DNA of 64,000 nucleotides from Symbiobacterium terraclitae (GCF_017874315.1 NZ_JAGGLG010000003.1:1-64000); one strand, 5' to 3'; positions 49,314-59,165 are shown, numbered from the stretch's first letter. Notes: generated by a model not told the origin, from the letters alone. Program-made: numbers and translations.

Positions 49314-50414
49314 TCAGTTGCGACAGTACCGGGAGACCCCCAGCAGGATGCCCACGCCCGACAGGGTGATGAGCAGCGAGGTGCCGCCGTAGCTCAGGAA
49401 CGGCAGGGGGATGCCCGTGGACGGCACGGAGGCCGTGACCACGGCGATGTTGAGCGCCGCCTGCAGCGTGATCAGCGAGGTGACGCCCGCGGCCAGCAGG
49501 CTGGTGAAGCGGTCAGGCGCCTGGATGGAGATGCGGTAGCCCCGCCAGGCGAAGGCGAAGAAGAGCAGAAGCACCAGCACGGCGCCGATGAACCCCAGCT
49601 CCTCGCCCAGCACGGCGTAGATCATGTCGGTGTGCCGCTCGGGCAGGTAGAAGTACTTCTGCCGGCTCTGGCCGATCCCCACGCCGAACAGGCCGCCAGA
49701 GCCGAAGGCGAGCAGGGCCTGGATGATCTGGTAGCCCGAGTCGGTGGGGTCCGCCCAGGGGTTGAGGAAGGTGGTGATGCGGCTCCAGCGCTCCTCGTCG
49801 ATCTTGGCCAGGGCGAAGATCCCGGCCACGCCCACCACCGCCAGCCCGGCGAGGTGGGAAAGGCGTGCCCCGGCCGCGAAGAGCATGAGGCCGCCGGTGC
49901 CGGCCAGCGTCAGCGACGTGCCGAGGTCCGGCTCCAGCATGATCAGGCCGAAGAGCAGGCCCAGCACCAGCAGCGGGGGCAGGAGCCCGCGGACGAAGTT
50001 CTGCACGTCCCGGGCGTTCCTGGCCAGGTAGGTGGAGAGCCACATGATGAAGGCGAACTTCGTCACCTCGGAGGGCTGGAAGGCCAGCTGGCCGTAGCCC
50101 AGCCAGCGGCGGGCCCCCAGGCGGGAGATGCCCACGCCGGGGATGACCACGAGGATCAGGAGCACGATGGCCACCAGCAGCGCCGTCCGGCTGTGCCTCT
50201 GCCAGAACCAGGGGTTGATGCTGGCGAAGACGGCCATGGAGCCTAGGCCGATGGCCACCCAGATCGCCTGGCGCACCAGGAAGTAATACCGGTTGCCGAA
50301 ATCCGCCTCTGCGATGGCGGTACTGGACGTATACACCATGACAATTCCGATGCCGAGTAAGAGCGCAACCACTGCCATGAGGGTGTAGTCCGGACTCCTG
50401 CGGATGGGATGCAA
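49314..50414 (-). CDS. ftsW: FtsW/SpoVE-family lipid II polymerase
   Basis: Protein of 366 aa with about ten membrane helices. SEDS-family signatures: FQPSEVTKFAFIMWLS, LEPDLGTSL and STGIPLPFLSYGGTSLL. It polymerises glycan strands with a class B PBP, probably the one at 54902-57013. TTG start at 50414 with GGGGGT upstream. Which of FtsW or SpoVE it is cannot be told from sequence alone. Confidence 0.92.
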   Translation of the reverse strand: MHPIRRSPDYTLMAVVALLLGIGIVMVYTSSTAIAEADFGNRYYFLVRQAIWVAIGLGSMAVFASINPWFWQRHSRTALLVAIVLLILVVIPGVGISRLGARRWLGYGQLAFQPSEVTKFAFIMWLSTYLARNARDVQNFVRGLLPPLLVLGLLFGLIMLEPDLGTSLTLAGTGGLMLFAAGARLSHLAGLAVVGVAGIFALAKIDEERWSRITTFLNPWADPTDSGYQIIQALLAFGSGGLFGVGIGQSRQKYFYLPERHTDMIYAVLGEELGFIGAVLVLLLFFAFAWRGYRISIQAPDRFTSLLAAGVTSLITLQAALNIAVVTASVPSTGIPLPFLSYGGTSLLITLSGVGILLGVSRYCRN

Positions 50415-50440
50415 GGAGAGCCGACCCCCTCAGAATCGTC

Positions 50441-51445
50441 CTACCGCCCGCCCAGCACGCCGGGCAGGGCGAACCAGCCCAGGGCGGTCAGGAGAAGCGC
50501 AGCCCCCCAGAAGAGGCGGAGCACCTGCCCCTCCGACCAGCCGAGCAGCTCAAAGTGATGGTGCAGCGGCGCCATCTTGAAGATGCGCCGGCCCGTGAGG
50601 CGGAAGGAGGCCACCTGCAGGATGACCGAGATGACCTCGATGACGTAGACGCCGCCCACGATCACCAGCAGGAACTCGGTCCTGGTGAGCACCGCCATGG
50701 CGGCCAGGGCGCCGCCCAGGGCGAAGGAGCCCACGTCGCCCATGAAGATGCGGGCGGGATGCCTGTTGTAGTAAAGGAAGCCGAGGCAGCCGCCCACCAG
50801 GGCGACGGCCAGCACGGCCATGTCGGTCTGGCCCACGGCCAGGGCCACGAACAGGCCGTAGAAGGTGAACGTGATCACGCTGAGGCCGCCGAGGAGCCCG
50901 TCCAGCCCGTCGGCGAAGTTGACGGCGCTGGCGGTGCCCCACACCATGATCAGCACCAGCGCGTAGTAGAGCGGCTTCCCCAGGTCGACGGTGACGTTGA
51001 CGAAGGGCAGGGTGACGGCGGTGCCGAGCCCCAGCACCTCCACCGCCCCGTACCCCAGCACGGCGGCGAGCGCCACCTGGGCCAGCAGCTTGTCGCGGGC
51101 CCGGAGGCCCAGCGAGCGCTTCAGCACCACCTTGATGTAGTCGTCGGCGAAGCCCACCAGGCCGTGGCCCACGGTGAGCACCAGGGCGATGATCAGCCGG
51201 GTGAGCGCGTCGCCCCCGCGCGGGGCGAAAAGCAGCGTGGCCAGGATCGCCGGGATCGTGAAGATGACGCCACCCATGGTGGGGGTGCCCGCCTTGGCCT
51301 GGTGGCTGGCCGCCATCTCGGCCCGGATGGTCTGGCCGGCCTTGAGCCGCCGCATCAGCGGGATCACGACGGGACCCAGGGCCAGGGCGCCCAGGAGTGC
51401 GACGAGCCCGGCGGCAGCCAGGCGGAGCAGCGTGGTATCGGTCAT
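50441..51445 (-). CDS. mraY: Phospho-MurNAc-pentapeptide transferase
   Basis: Protein of 334 aa with about ten membrane segments. Makes lipid I. KAGTPTMGG, FADDYIKV, NFADGLDGL and PLHHHFELLGW are the catalytic and signature loops. Directly upstream of ftsW with 26 bp between, where murD would be expected. Confidence 0.96.
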   Translation of the reverse strand: MTDTTLLRLAAAGLVALLGALALGPVVIPLMRRLKAGQTIRAEMAASHQAKAGTPTMGGVIFTIPAILATLLFAPRGGDALTRLIIALVLTVGHGLVGFADDYIKVVLKRSLGLRARDKLLAQVALAAVLGYGAVEVLGLGTAVTLPFVNVTVDLGKPLYYALVLIMVWGTASAVNFADGLDGLLGGLSVITFTFYGLFVALAVGQTDMAVLAVALVGGCLGFLYYNRHPARIFMGDVGSFALGGALAAMAVLTRTEFLLVIVGGVYVIEVISVILQVASFRLTGRRIFKMAPLHHHFELLGWSEGQVLRLFWGAALLLTALGWFALPGVLGGR

Positions 51446-51490
51446 GTGATCGAGCCCTTTCCTCGTGTATTGCGGCAGACGGCTGGGAGG

Positions 51491-53053
51491 CTACGACTGC
51501 GGCTGCTCCAGGAACGCCGCGAGGGCCTGGACGATCTCCTCCATGGCCATCCCGCGGGACCCCTTCACCAGCACCGTGTCGCCCCTGCGGAGGACTCGCT
51601 TCAGGTGCTCCACGGCGGCACCGTTGGCGTCGACCTCGTCGATGGCGGTAAGCCGGGTGCCCGCCGCGGCGTCGGCCGGGCCACCCTGGCGGCCAGCAGC
51701 GACGGCGTCCCGCGCCCCGGCAGCGATGTGCCGGCCCAGGGCGCCCACGGCCACCAGCTCGTCCGCCAGGCGGGCGGCCGCGGCCCCCACCTGACGGTGC
51801 CCCTCCACCTCCATGGCGCCGAGTTCGTACATCTCCCCCAGCACGGCGATGCAGCGGCCGGACGGGCCGGCGATGCTCCGCATCACCTCGAGGGCGGCGA
51901 TGACGGATGCAGGGGCAGCGTTGTACGTGTCGTCGAGGATGCGCACGCCCCCGGCGTTCACGAGGCGCATCCGGTTGCCGGTGTTCTCGAAACGGGTGAG
52001 GCCTCTGGCCACCTCGGCCAGGGTCATTCCCCCGGAGAGACCCACGGCCGCCGCCGCCAATGCGTTCAGGCGGTTGTGGGCGCCCGGGGCGGGCAGGTCG
52101 ACCTCGACCTCACCCAGGTGGCTCACGAGCCTGAACCGCTGGCCCAGGCCACTGGCGGGCGAGTTGCCCGCAGGCCGGTGTGCCACAGGCCGGTCTCCCG
52201 CGGGCTGGTCACCCGCTGACCGGACTTCCTCGGCGGTGACCCACCGACCACCGGGGGGACCATCCCCGCCCGCGGCGCCCTGCCTGGCCGCCCACTCGGC
52301 GGCGGCCTCCCGCGCCGTCAGGCCGTAGAACCAGACCCGGGCAGGGGTCGCCTCCGCCATCGCCCGCACCAGCGGGTCGTCGGCGTTCAGCACCGCGTCG
52401 CCGTCGGCGGGCAGGGCCCGCACCAGCTCCGCCTTGGCCAGGGCGATGTTCTCCCGGGTGCCCAGGAGCTCCAGGTGGGTGATGCCCACGTTGGTCACCA
52501 CGCCCACCTGCGGCCGGGCGATGGAGGCCAGGTAGGCGATCTCGCCCAGGGCCCGCATGCCCATCTCCAGCACCGCCACCTCGTCGGCGTCGGTGAGGCC
52601 GGCCAGGGAGGCGGGCAGGCCGATCTCGGAGTTCAGGTTGCCCTTGGTGCGGAAGACACGGAACCGCTCGGCGAGGACCGCCGCCACCATCTCCTTGGTG
52701 GTGGTCTTGCCCACCGAGCCGGTCACCCCCACCACGGTCAGGTGCGGGTGGCGGTCCCGGATCGCCCGGCCCAGCTGGCCCAGGCCCAGCAGCGGGTCAG
52801 GGCAGATGACGACGGCGGCGCCGGGCGCTTCGACCGGCCGGGCGGCCAGGACGCATGCGGCGCCGGCGGCAGCTGCCTGGCCGGCGTAGTCGTGGCCGTC
52901 AACGCGCTCGCCCACCAGGGCGACGAAGCAGTCGCCGGGGACCACCTTGCGGCTGTCCCAGGCGAGGCCGGTGACCCGGGCGGCGGGGTCGCCCGCCGCC
53001 ACGCGGCCGCCGGTCAGCACGGCGATCTCCGCCGCGGTAAAGAGGTGCGTCAA
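51491..53053 (-). CDS. murF: UDP-MurNAc-tripeptide:D-Ala-D-Ala ligase
   Basis: Protein of 520 aa. Adds D-Ala-D-Ala. ATP loop GVTGSVGKTTTKEM at about 109-122, ILDDTYNAAPASV and VLGEMYELG. It is longer than usual because of a Gly/Ala/Pro-rich insert (about 278-301, AGDQPAGDRPVAHRPAGN) made of short direct repeats. TTG start at 53053, one base after the murE stop. Confidence 0.94.
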   Translation of the reverse strand: MTHLFTAAEIAVLTGGRVAAGDPAARVTGLAWDSRKVVPGDCFVALVGERVDGHDYAGQAAAAGAACVLAARPVEAPGAAVVICPDPLLGLGQLGRAIRDRHPHLTVVGVTGSVGKTTTKEMVAAVLAERFRVFRTKGNLNSEIGLPASLAGLTDADEVAVLEMGMRALGEIAYLASIARPQVGVVTNVGITHLELLGTRENIALAKAELVRALPADGDAVLNADDPLVRAMAEATPARVWFYGLTAREAAAEWAARQGAAGGDGPPGGRWVTAEEVRSAGDQPAGDRPVAHRPAGNSPASGLGQRFRLVSHLGEVEVDLPAPGAHNRLNALAAAAVGLSGGMTLAEVARGLTRFENTGNRMRLVNAGGVRILDDTYNAAPASVIAALEVMRSIAGPSGRCIAVLGEMYELGAMEVEGHRQVGAAAARLADELVAVGALGRHIAAGARDAVAAGRQGGPADAAAGTRLTAIDEVDANGAAVEHLKRVLRRGDTVLVKGSRGMAMEEIVQALAAFLEQPQS

Positions 53054-53054
53054 T

Positions 53055-54545
53055 TCAGGACCCGCCCTTTCCGGCCCGCGCCTCGATCAACGAGCGGGCC
53101 ACAGCCCGGTCGTCGAAGGGGATGGTGCGGTCCTTGAAGATCTGGTACGTCTCGTGGCCCTTGCCGGCGATGACGATCACGTCGTCCGGCTGGGCCATGG
53201 CCACTGCCCGGCGGATCGCCTCGGCCCGGTCGATGACCACCTCGTAGGTGCGTCCCGGGCCGAGCCGGTCCAGCACGCCGGCCTCGATCTGTTGGACGAT
53301 GCGGACCGGGTCCTCGCTCCGCGGGTTGTCTGACGTGATGATGGTGTGGTCGGCCAGTTCGGCGGCGATGCGCCCCATGATCGGCCGCTTGGTCGGATCG
53401 CGGTCCCCGCCGCAGCCGAACACGGCGATCAGCCGCCCGCGGGTGAAGGCCCGGGCGGTGCGCAGCACGTTCTCCAGCGAGTCGGGCGAGTGGGCGTAGT
53501 CGACGAAGACCCCGAAGGGCTGCCCCGCCCGCACGGGCTGGAGCCGGCCGGGCACCCCCTCCTCGGCCTCGAGCGCATCGCGGATGACCGGCAGGTCGAC
53601 GCCCTCCACGACGCCCGCGGTGGCGGCGGCCAGGGCGTTGTACACGTTGAACCGGCCCACCAGCCGCAGGGCGACAGCGATCTCCCCCTGGGGCGTCTTC
53701 AGCCGGAACCTGGTGCCCGCGGGGCTGAAGTCCATGTCCTCGGCGCGGACCATGGCCCCGGGGCGCAGCCCGTAGGTGTATACCGGCACCTCGGCCACCG
53801 TGCGGTAGTACTCGCTGGCCGGGTCGTCGAGGTTGAGGATCGCCGCCTTGCGGGGCTTGAAGCCGGGCCTCGACAGCAGGCGGAAGAGCCGTGCCTTGGC
53901 CTCCCGGTAGGCACCGAAGGTGCCGTGGTAATCCAGGTGATCCTGGGTAAGGTTTGTGAATATCCCAAGGTCAAACTCTACATCATCGACACGGTTCATG
54001 TCGAGCCCCTCGGACGAGGCCTCCATCACGCTGTAGGTGCAGCCGGCCTCCACCATCTGGTGCAGGAGCCGCTGCAGGTCGGAGGCCTGGGGGGTGGTGA
54101 GACTGGCGGGCCGCGCCTCGCCCGGCATCAGGGTGTGCACGGTGCCGATCAGCCCCACCCGGTGGCCGTGCTTCTCCAGCACCGCCTTGACCAGGTGCGT
54201 GGTGGTGGTCTTGCCGTTGGTGCCGGTGACCCCCACCACCCGGAGCCGCCGGGAAGGGTAGCGCCAGAACCTGGCCGCCAGGCGCCCCAGGGCCACGCGG
54301 GCGGAGTCGGTCTGGATGACCGCCACGTGCGCCGGGACCTGTACCGGGCGCTCCACGACGAGCGCCGCCGCCCCCCGCCCCACCGCTTCACCCACGTGCT
54401 CGTGGCCATCGGTACGCCGCCCGGGAAGGGCCACGAAGAGAGCGCCGGGCGCCACCTGCCGGGAATCGTAGACGACGTCGGTGATCTCTGCCGCCGGATC
54501 CCCCTGGAGCAATCGGCCGACGAACAGGCAATCCTTCACCCGCAT
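53055..54545 (-). CDS. murE: UDP-MurNAc-L-Ala-D-Glu:meso-diaminopimelate ligase
   Basis: Protein of 496 aa. GVTGTNGKTTTTHL is the ATP loop, and the substrate motif DNPR in TSDNPRSEDP indicates meso-diaminopimelate and not lysine. So the peptidoglycan is probably of the mDAP type. ATG start at 54545. It begins after a 356-bp gap, so it may have its own promoter. Confidence 0.96.
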   Translation of the reverse strand: MRVKDCLFVGRLLQGDPAAEITDVVYDSRQVAPGALFVALPGRRTDGHEHVGEAVGRGAAALVVERPVQVPAHVAVIQTDSARVALGRLAARFWRYPSRRLRVVGVTGTNGKTTTTHLVKAVLEKHGHRVGLIGTVHTLMPGEARPASLTTPQASDLQRLLHQMVEAGCTYSVMEASSEGLDMNRVDDVEFDLGIFTNLTQDHLDYHGTFGAYREAKARLFRLLSRPGFKPRKAAILNLDDPASEYYRTVAEVPVYTYGLRPGAMVRAEDMDFSPAGTRFRLKTPQGEIAVALRLVGRFNVYNALAAATAGVVEGVDLPVIRDALEAEEGVPGRLQPVRAGQPFGVFVDYAHSPDSLENVLRTARAFTRGRLIAVFGCGGDRDPTKRPIMGRIAAELADHTIITSDNPRSEDPVRIVQQIEAGVLDRLGPGRTYEVVIDRAEAIRRAVAMAQPDDVIVIAGKGHETYQIFKDRTIPFDDRAVARSLIEARAGKGGS

Positions 54546-54901
54546 CGCGCGATCCGCCTCACTTTACCGGAGGTTGCACCTTCTGTCTCCCATTATTTCC
54601 ACATAATAGAGGTGAAATACCTCCTTCCATATGGGTGCTTTTTGCGAGATTCGGAAACTTTTTGCGGCCGGGATGGGCTGCGAATGTGCGTGGTGATGGG
54701 TAGAAGGCGCGGGGCGCGATTTCCAGGTCGAGAAGTGTCCCGTCAGAGCGGCCGGGTCGGGAAATGCCATGGCGGGGCGGACGCACTGCCCACGCACCGG
54801 CTCACGCCCGACTTGCGATCGGTCGCCCGCAACCCGCGTCCCCGGCACGCACGAGACGCAGGATCCTGTGCGCGCCACCCCGCACCACCCGATCCCACGC
54901 C
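54546..54901. other. Intergenic region upstream of murE with paired CTTTTTGCG boxes
   Basis: No gene. Two identical CTTTTTGCG boxes lie at 54638-54646 and 54658-54666, exactly 20 bp apart. An inverted repeat GAGGT-GAAAT-ACCTC lies at 54609-54623. Next to it, on the minus strand, is a TATTAT that could be a -10 box for murE. The rest shows nothing recognisable. Confidence 0.5.
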
Positions 54902-57013
54902 TCAGCGCTTGCCGCGCAGGTAGACCTTGACGGGCGTCCCGCTGGGGATCCGCGCCCCCGCTGCAGGCTCCTGCTTGTAGACCGCCCCCGACCCCTGCGC
55001 CTCCATCAGCAGCCCCCGTTCGGCCAGCGTGCGGGCGGCCTCGTACAGCGACAGCCCGGCCAGCGGCGGCACGGTCACCTCCCGGGACCCGGGCGGTGAC
55101 GGCGTGAGGTTGGCGGTGATCTCGCCGCCCTTGTAGGCCGTGGACCCCGGCAGCGGGAACTGGCTCACCACGTAGCTGCCGGCGCCCGTCAGGCTGAGGC
55201 GGAAGCCGGCCTCGCGGGCGACCTTCTCCGCGTCGGGGATGGGCAGGTTGACCAGGGACGGCACCTGGGCCGGCTCCGGCTCCTTCGGCGGGTCCGGCTC
55301 CCAGGGGTGCTCCTTCGGCGGGGGCGGCGCCGTCGACTTGGGCGCCTCGAGGTAGGCCAGCACCGAGCCCATGACCTCGCCGAAGATCGGGGCGGCGATC
55401 TGGCCGCCGTAGTAGGCGCCCACCGGCTCGTCGATGGAGATCAGCACCGCCACCTGGGGGTCCGGGTAGGGGGCGAAGCCCACGAAGGAGGCGATGTACT
55501 TGCCGGGGGCGATGCGGCCGTCGATCACCTTGTTGGCGGTGCCCGTCTTGCCGCCCACCTGGTAGCCGGCCACCCGGGCGTTCTTGCCGGTGCCGGTCTC
55601 CACCACCTCCACCATCAGCTCCTGCACGTACCGGGCCACCTCGGGGGCCACCACCTGGCGCACCACCCGGGGCTGGATCTCCTTGACGAGGTTGCCCTCG
55701 TGGTCGTAGATGGCCTTGCCCAGGTGGGGCCACATCAGCTTGCCGTCGTTGGCGATGGCGGCGATGGCGGTCAGCATCTGGATGGGGGTCGCCGTGAGCG
55801 TCTGGCCGTACGCCTGGACCGCCAGGTCGATGGCGGTGGCCTGCTTCTTCGGCCGGTACTGGCCCGTGGCCTCGCCCGGCAGGTCGATGCCGGTGGGCCG
55901 GTCGAGCCCGAACCGGGAGTGGTACTCGTAGAACTTGTCGGCGCCCAGCCACATCCCCAGCGTGCCGAAGCCGACGTTGGAGGACTTGGCCATCACGGTG
56001 TCGATCCTGACGGGGCCGAGGCCCTTGCGGTCCCAGTTGCAGATCGTCCAGCCCTCCACCGTCATGCAGCCGGTGTCGTTGAAGACGGTGTCCTTGGTGA
56101 TGGTGCCGCTGTCAAGCCCCGCCGCGGCGGTGATGGGCTTGAAGATGGAGCCGGGGTTGAGGGCGTCGGTCACCGTGAAGATGCGGCGCAGCGCCGGGTC
56201 GGAGTTGCCGCCCAGCTCGGGGTCGTACCGGGGCCACTGGGCCAGGCCGAGGATCTCGCCGGTCTTGACGTCCATCACGATGATGGTCGCCCGCTTGGCG
56301 TTGGTCTCCAGGACCGCCCGCTCGACGTCGCGCTCGATGATCCGCTGCAGGTTCACGTCGATGGTGGTGACCAGGTCGTGGCCCGGCTCGCCGTAGAGCA
56401 CGTGGCACTCGCCGTCCTCCATCGGCAGGCCACGGGCGGTGTACTCGCACTGGATCTGGCCGTTCTTGCCCTGCAGGTACTCGTTGTACGTGAGCTCCAG
56501 CCCCTCGATGCCCTGGTGGTCCAGGTTGGCGATGCCCAGCACGTGCACGGCGAGCTCGCCCTCGGGGTAGTAGCGGCACTTCTCGGGGGCCAGCCCGATG
56601 CCGGTGATGCCCATCGCCTTCACCTGCTGGGCCACGTCGGGGTCGACCTTCCGCTTCAGCCACTCGAAGAAGGTGTGCCGGCTCATCCGCCGCTCGAGCT
56701 CCTCGGGCGCCATGTTGAGGATGGGCGACAGCGCACGGGCCGCCGCCGCCTTGTCCTTGATGAGGATGGGCTCGGCGTAGATGGACTCGCAGACCCGGTT
56801 GGTGAGCAGCGGGTAGCCGTTGCGGTCGAGGATGTGGCCCCGGTCGGCCTGGATCGGGACCGGGCGCATGCGGTAGCGGAAGGCCTTGTCGGCGAAGTAG
56901 TCACCGGCGGCGATCTGCAGGTAGACCATCCGGCCGACCAGCCCGCTGAACACCAGGGCGAAGATGCCGATGAGGGCCACCGTGCGGCGGCGGGCCAGCA
57001 CCCCTGTGGACAT
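54902..57013 (-). CDS. Class B penicillin-binding protein with two PASTA domains (Pbp2B/SpoVD type)
   Basis: Protein of 703 aa. Short cytoplasmic start, one membrane helix (about 10-30), dimerisation domain with DRGHILDRNGYPL, then a transpeptidase with NPGSIFKP (Ser near 289), AKSSNVGFG and GGKTGTAN. Two C-terminal PASTA domains (about 570-700) favour a Pbp2B-like division enzyme over single-PASTA SpoVD. The ATG at 57013 follows GGGGGGAG; an in-frame upstream extension passes through a non-coding repeat and is rejected. It is the only PBP gene in the cluster. Confidence 0.93.
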   Translation of the reverse strand: MSTGVLARRRTVALIGIFALVFSGLVGRMVYLQIAAGDYFADKAFRYRMRPVPIQADRGHILDRNGYPLLTNRVCESIYAEPILIKDKAAAARALSPILNMAPEELERRMSRHTFFEWLKRKVDPDVAQQVKAMGITGIGLAPEKCRYYPEGELAVHVLGIANLDHQGIEGLELTYNEYLQGKNGQIQCEYTARGLPMEDGECHVLYGEPGHDLVTTIDVNLQRIIERDVERAVLETNAKRATIIVMDVKTGEILGLAQWPRYDPELGGNSDPALRRIFTVTDALNPGSIFKPITAAAGLDSGTITKDTVFNDTGCMTVEGWTICNWDRKGLGPVRIDTVMAKSSNVGFGTLGMWLGADKFYEYHSRFGLDRPTGIDLPGEATGQYRPKKQATAIDLAVQAYGQTLTATPIQMLTAIAAIANDGKLMWPHLGKAIYDHEGNLVKEIQPRVVRQVVAPEVARYVQELMVEVVETGTGKNARVAGYQVGGKTGTANKVIDGRIAPGKYIASFVGFAPYPDPQVAVLISIDEPVGAYYGGQIAAPIFGEVMGSVLAYLEAPKSTAPPPPKEHPWEPDPPKEPEPAQVPSLVNLPIPDAEKVAREAGFRLSLTGAGSYVVSQFPLPGSTAYKGGEITANLTPSPPGSREVTVPPLAGLSLYEAARTLAERGLLMEAQGSGAVYKQEPAAGARIPSGTPVKVYLRGKR

Positions 57014-57128
57014 GGCGAAACTCCCCCCACGGCCGAAGGTTGGCCACAGGGAGTCTATGCGGCAGGTTGTCCGGGCAGAAGTGAGCGGCGGGACAGCCAC
57101 CCTCGCGAGCCCCGCGCCTTTGGCGCGT

Positions 57129-57243
57129 CGGCGCACCCTCACACGAGTTGACACGAGCAAACCCGCGCCACAGCAGGCCTCCGGACCATCACCCGGAGGC
57201 CTGCTGCCATGCGGCCTGCCATCTCTCAACTCTTGTGAAAGTC
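57129..57243. repeat. 115-bp direct repeat with hairpin, copy A
   Basis: Identical to copy B except for one base. It contains a 14-bp perfect stem, CAGCAGGCCTCCGG/CCGGAGGCCTGCTG. The 588-bp gap 57014-57601 between ftsL and the PBP gene holds both copies, two GAGAGGCGGCGTNGCCTTCA boxes (57250, 57292), and no convincing gene. Confidence 0.9.
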
Positions 57244-57356
57244 ACTCGAGAGGCGGCGTCGCCTTCATGCATGATGTAATTTCCACCACCGAGAGGCGGC
57301 GTGGCCTTCAAATGCAGTGCCTACACCTATCGATTCGATTGCTGCCCCGAGGGCCG

Positions 57357-57471
57357 CGGCGCACCCTCACACGAGTTGACACGAGCAAACCCGCGCCGCA
57401 GCAGGCCTCCGGACCATCACCCGGAGGCCTGCTGCCATGCGGCCTGCCATCTCTCAACTCTTGTGAAAGTC
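57357..57471. repeat. 115-bp direct repeat with hairpin, copy B
   Basis: Second copy, 228 bp from copy A. Near identity points to a recent duplication or gene conversion. Confidence 0.9.
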
Positions 57472-57601
57472 CCCGTGCGATCCGGGGGAACGCACAGAGC
57501 ACACCGTATGCGCAAGACCTGGTCAACCCTCCAGCCCACAGAACGAAGAAAAAGCTGTCCCAGCAGATCGCTCCGCTGGGACAGCCCAGTCTCTCTTCGT
57601 C

Positions 57602-58117
57602 CTACCGCCTTCCGGCCGCCAGGGAGCTCACCCGGGAGGTGACCCGCTCCAGCAGGGCCTGCCAGAACGAGGGCTCCGCCTCGGTCACCTGTGCCTCCAC
57701 CGGCTCGGGCTCAGGCGGGGTCCGCACGGCCACGGCCTCCTCGCGGCCCGCGAGCGTCTCCGCCACGCTCTCGGGCTGCTGCATGCCGTGGGCCAGGGCC
57801 CACCGCTCCACCTCCTCCACCGATGCGGCGTTGGCGATCTTGGCCTCGAGGGCCAGGTTCTGCTCGTTGAGCAGGCTGATCTGCCGCTGGGCGGCGGCGG
57901 TGGCGGCCTCGGCCTGCCGGATGGCGGCCTTGGTCTGGACCAGGGAGAGCGCGACGAGGATCAGGGCGACCCAGGCCGCGGTCAGGCCCAGCACCGCCGG
58001 GATGCTGACGGTGCGGCGCGCCGGGCGCGGTACAGGCGCAGCGACAGGCGCCGCCGGGGCTGCCGGCGTGTAAGTCCTGGGCTTCTGTACCGGGGTAAGC
58101 TGCGGTGCAGCCGACAT
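57602..58117 (-). CDS. ftsL: FtsL-like division protein
   Basis: Protein of 171 aa. An Ala/Pro-rich cytoplasmic part, one membrane helix (about 45-66), then a leucine-zipper-like coiled coil (about 68-105, KAAIRQAEAATAAAQRQISLLNEQNLALEAKI). Position right after rsmH and before the PBP gene, plus topology, support FtsL; sequence similarity in this family is low. The tail after about residue 120 is Glu/Pro-rich and longer than usual. Confidence 0.78.
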   Translation of the reverse strand: MSAAPQLTPVQKPRTYTPAAPAAPVAAPVPRPARRTVSIPAVLGLTAAWVALILVALSLVQTKAAIRQAEAATAAAQRQISLLNEQNLALEAKIANAASVEEVERWALAHGMQQPESVAETLAGREEAVAVRTPPEPEPVEAQVTEAEPSFWQALLERVTSRVSSLAAGRR

Positions 58118-58118
58118 C

Positions 58119-59075
58119 TCACATCGCCTCCTCGTCTCCCTGAAGCTTGGCAACGGCCCGGAGCGTGGCGCTCCGCGACCGGGGGTTGTCCTTCAGTTCC
58201 TCCGCCGACGCCTTCACCGGCTTGCGCGTAACCGGCTCGGCCAGGGGCCGCTTGCCGCAGACGCAGACCGGGATGTTGGGCGGGCAGGTGCAGGGCTTCG
58301 CCCAGCGGGCGAAGGTCTGCTTCACGATCCGGTCCTCCAGCGAGTGGAAGGTGATCACCGCCAGCCGGCCGCCCGGCTTCAGCACCTGCAGGGCGCCTTC
58401 CAGGCCCCGCTGCAGGACGCCGAGCTCGTCGTTGACGGCGATGCGTATGGCCTGGAACGTGCGCCGGGCGGGGTGTCCGCCCTCACGCCGGGCGGCGGCG
58501 GGAATCGCCGCCTTGATGATCTCCACCAGCTGGCCGGTGGTCTCGACGGGCCGCTCACTGCGGGCCCGGGCGATGAACTGGGCGATGCGGCTTGCCCAAC
58601 GCTCCTCGCCGTACTCCCGGATCACCCGGGCGATCTCCTCCTCCGGCCACTCGTTCACCACCACGGCGGCGCTGAGGGGGCTCGTCCGGTCCATGCGCAT
58701 GTCCAGGGGTGCGTCGTGGTGGTAGCTGAAGCCCCTCTCCCCCTCATCGAACTGGTGGGAGGAGACGCCGATGTCCATCAGCACGCCGTCCACCGGCCCG
58801 ATGCCGAGGCGGTCGACCACGGCTGCGATCTCTGCGAAGTTGGTGCGCACGAGCCGCACCCGCCCGCCGAAGGGCGCCAGCCGCTCGCCGGCGGCGGCCA
58901 GGGCGTTGTCATCCTGGTCGAAGCCGATCAGGCGGCCGTCCGGCGACGACAGCCGGAGGATCTCGGCGGAGTGGCCGCCGCCCCCGACGGTGCAGTCGAT
59001 GTAGACGCCGCCCGGCCGCACGGCCAGGGCGTCCATGGTCTCGCGCAGCAGCACGGGAACGTGGTGAAAGACCAC
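58119..59075 (-). CDS. rsmH: 16S rRNA m4C1402 methyltransferase
   Basis: Protein of 318 aa. SAM-binding YIDCTVGGGGHSAEIL, GVLMDIGVSSHQFD and FHSLEDRIVKQTF are diagnostic. GTG start at 59075 gives VVFHHVPVLL, the usual N-terminus; longer readings extend beyond it. A short Cys-rich stretch, CTCPPNIPVCVCGKRP, near the C-terminus is normal for Gram-positives. Confidence 0.95.
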   Translation of the reverse strand: MVFHHVPVLLRETMDALAVRPGGVYIDCTVGGGGHSAEILRLSSPDGRLIGFDQDDNALAAAGERLAPFGGRVRLVRTNFAEIAAVVDRLGIGPVDGVLMDIGVSSHQFDEGERGFSYHHDAPLDMRMDRTSPLSAAVVVNEWPEEEIARVIREYGEERWASRIAQFIARARSERPVETTGQLVEIIKAAIPAAARREGGHPARRTFQAIRIAVNDELGVLQRGLEGALQVLKPGGRLAVITFHSLEDRIVKQTFARWAKPCTCPPNIPVCVCGKRPLAEPVTRKPVKASAEELKDNPRSRSATLRAVAKLQGDEEAM

Positions 59076-59165
59076 GGGGATCGCCTCTTCATGCCGGATT
59101 GGAAGGCCTGTTGCGACCCGGAGCGGGGATGCGCCTGCGGGTGTCGGACACCGCCGTGGCACACC

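Noticed and set aside
57308-57526. Small protein encoded in each 115-bp repeat
   Set aside because: Both copies keep the same open frame only because they are nearly identical DNA. The frame spans a perfect hairpin and has no supporting start signal.
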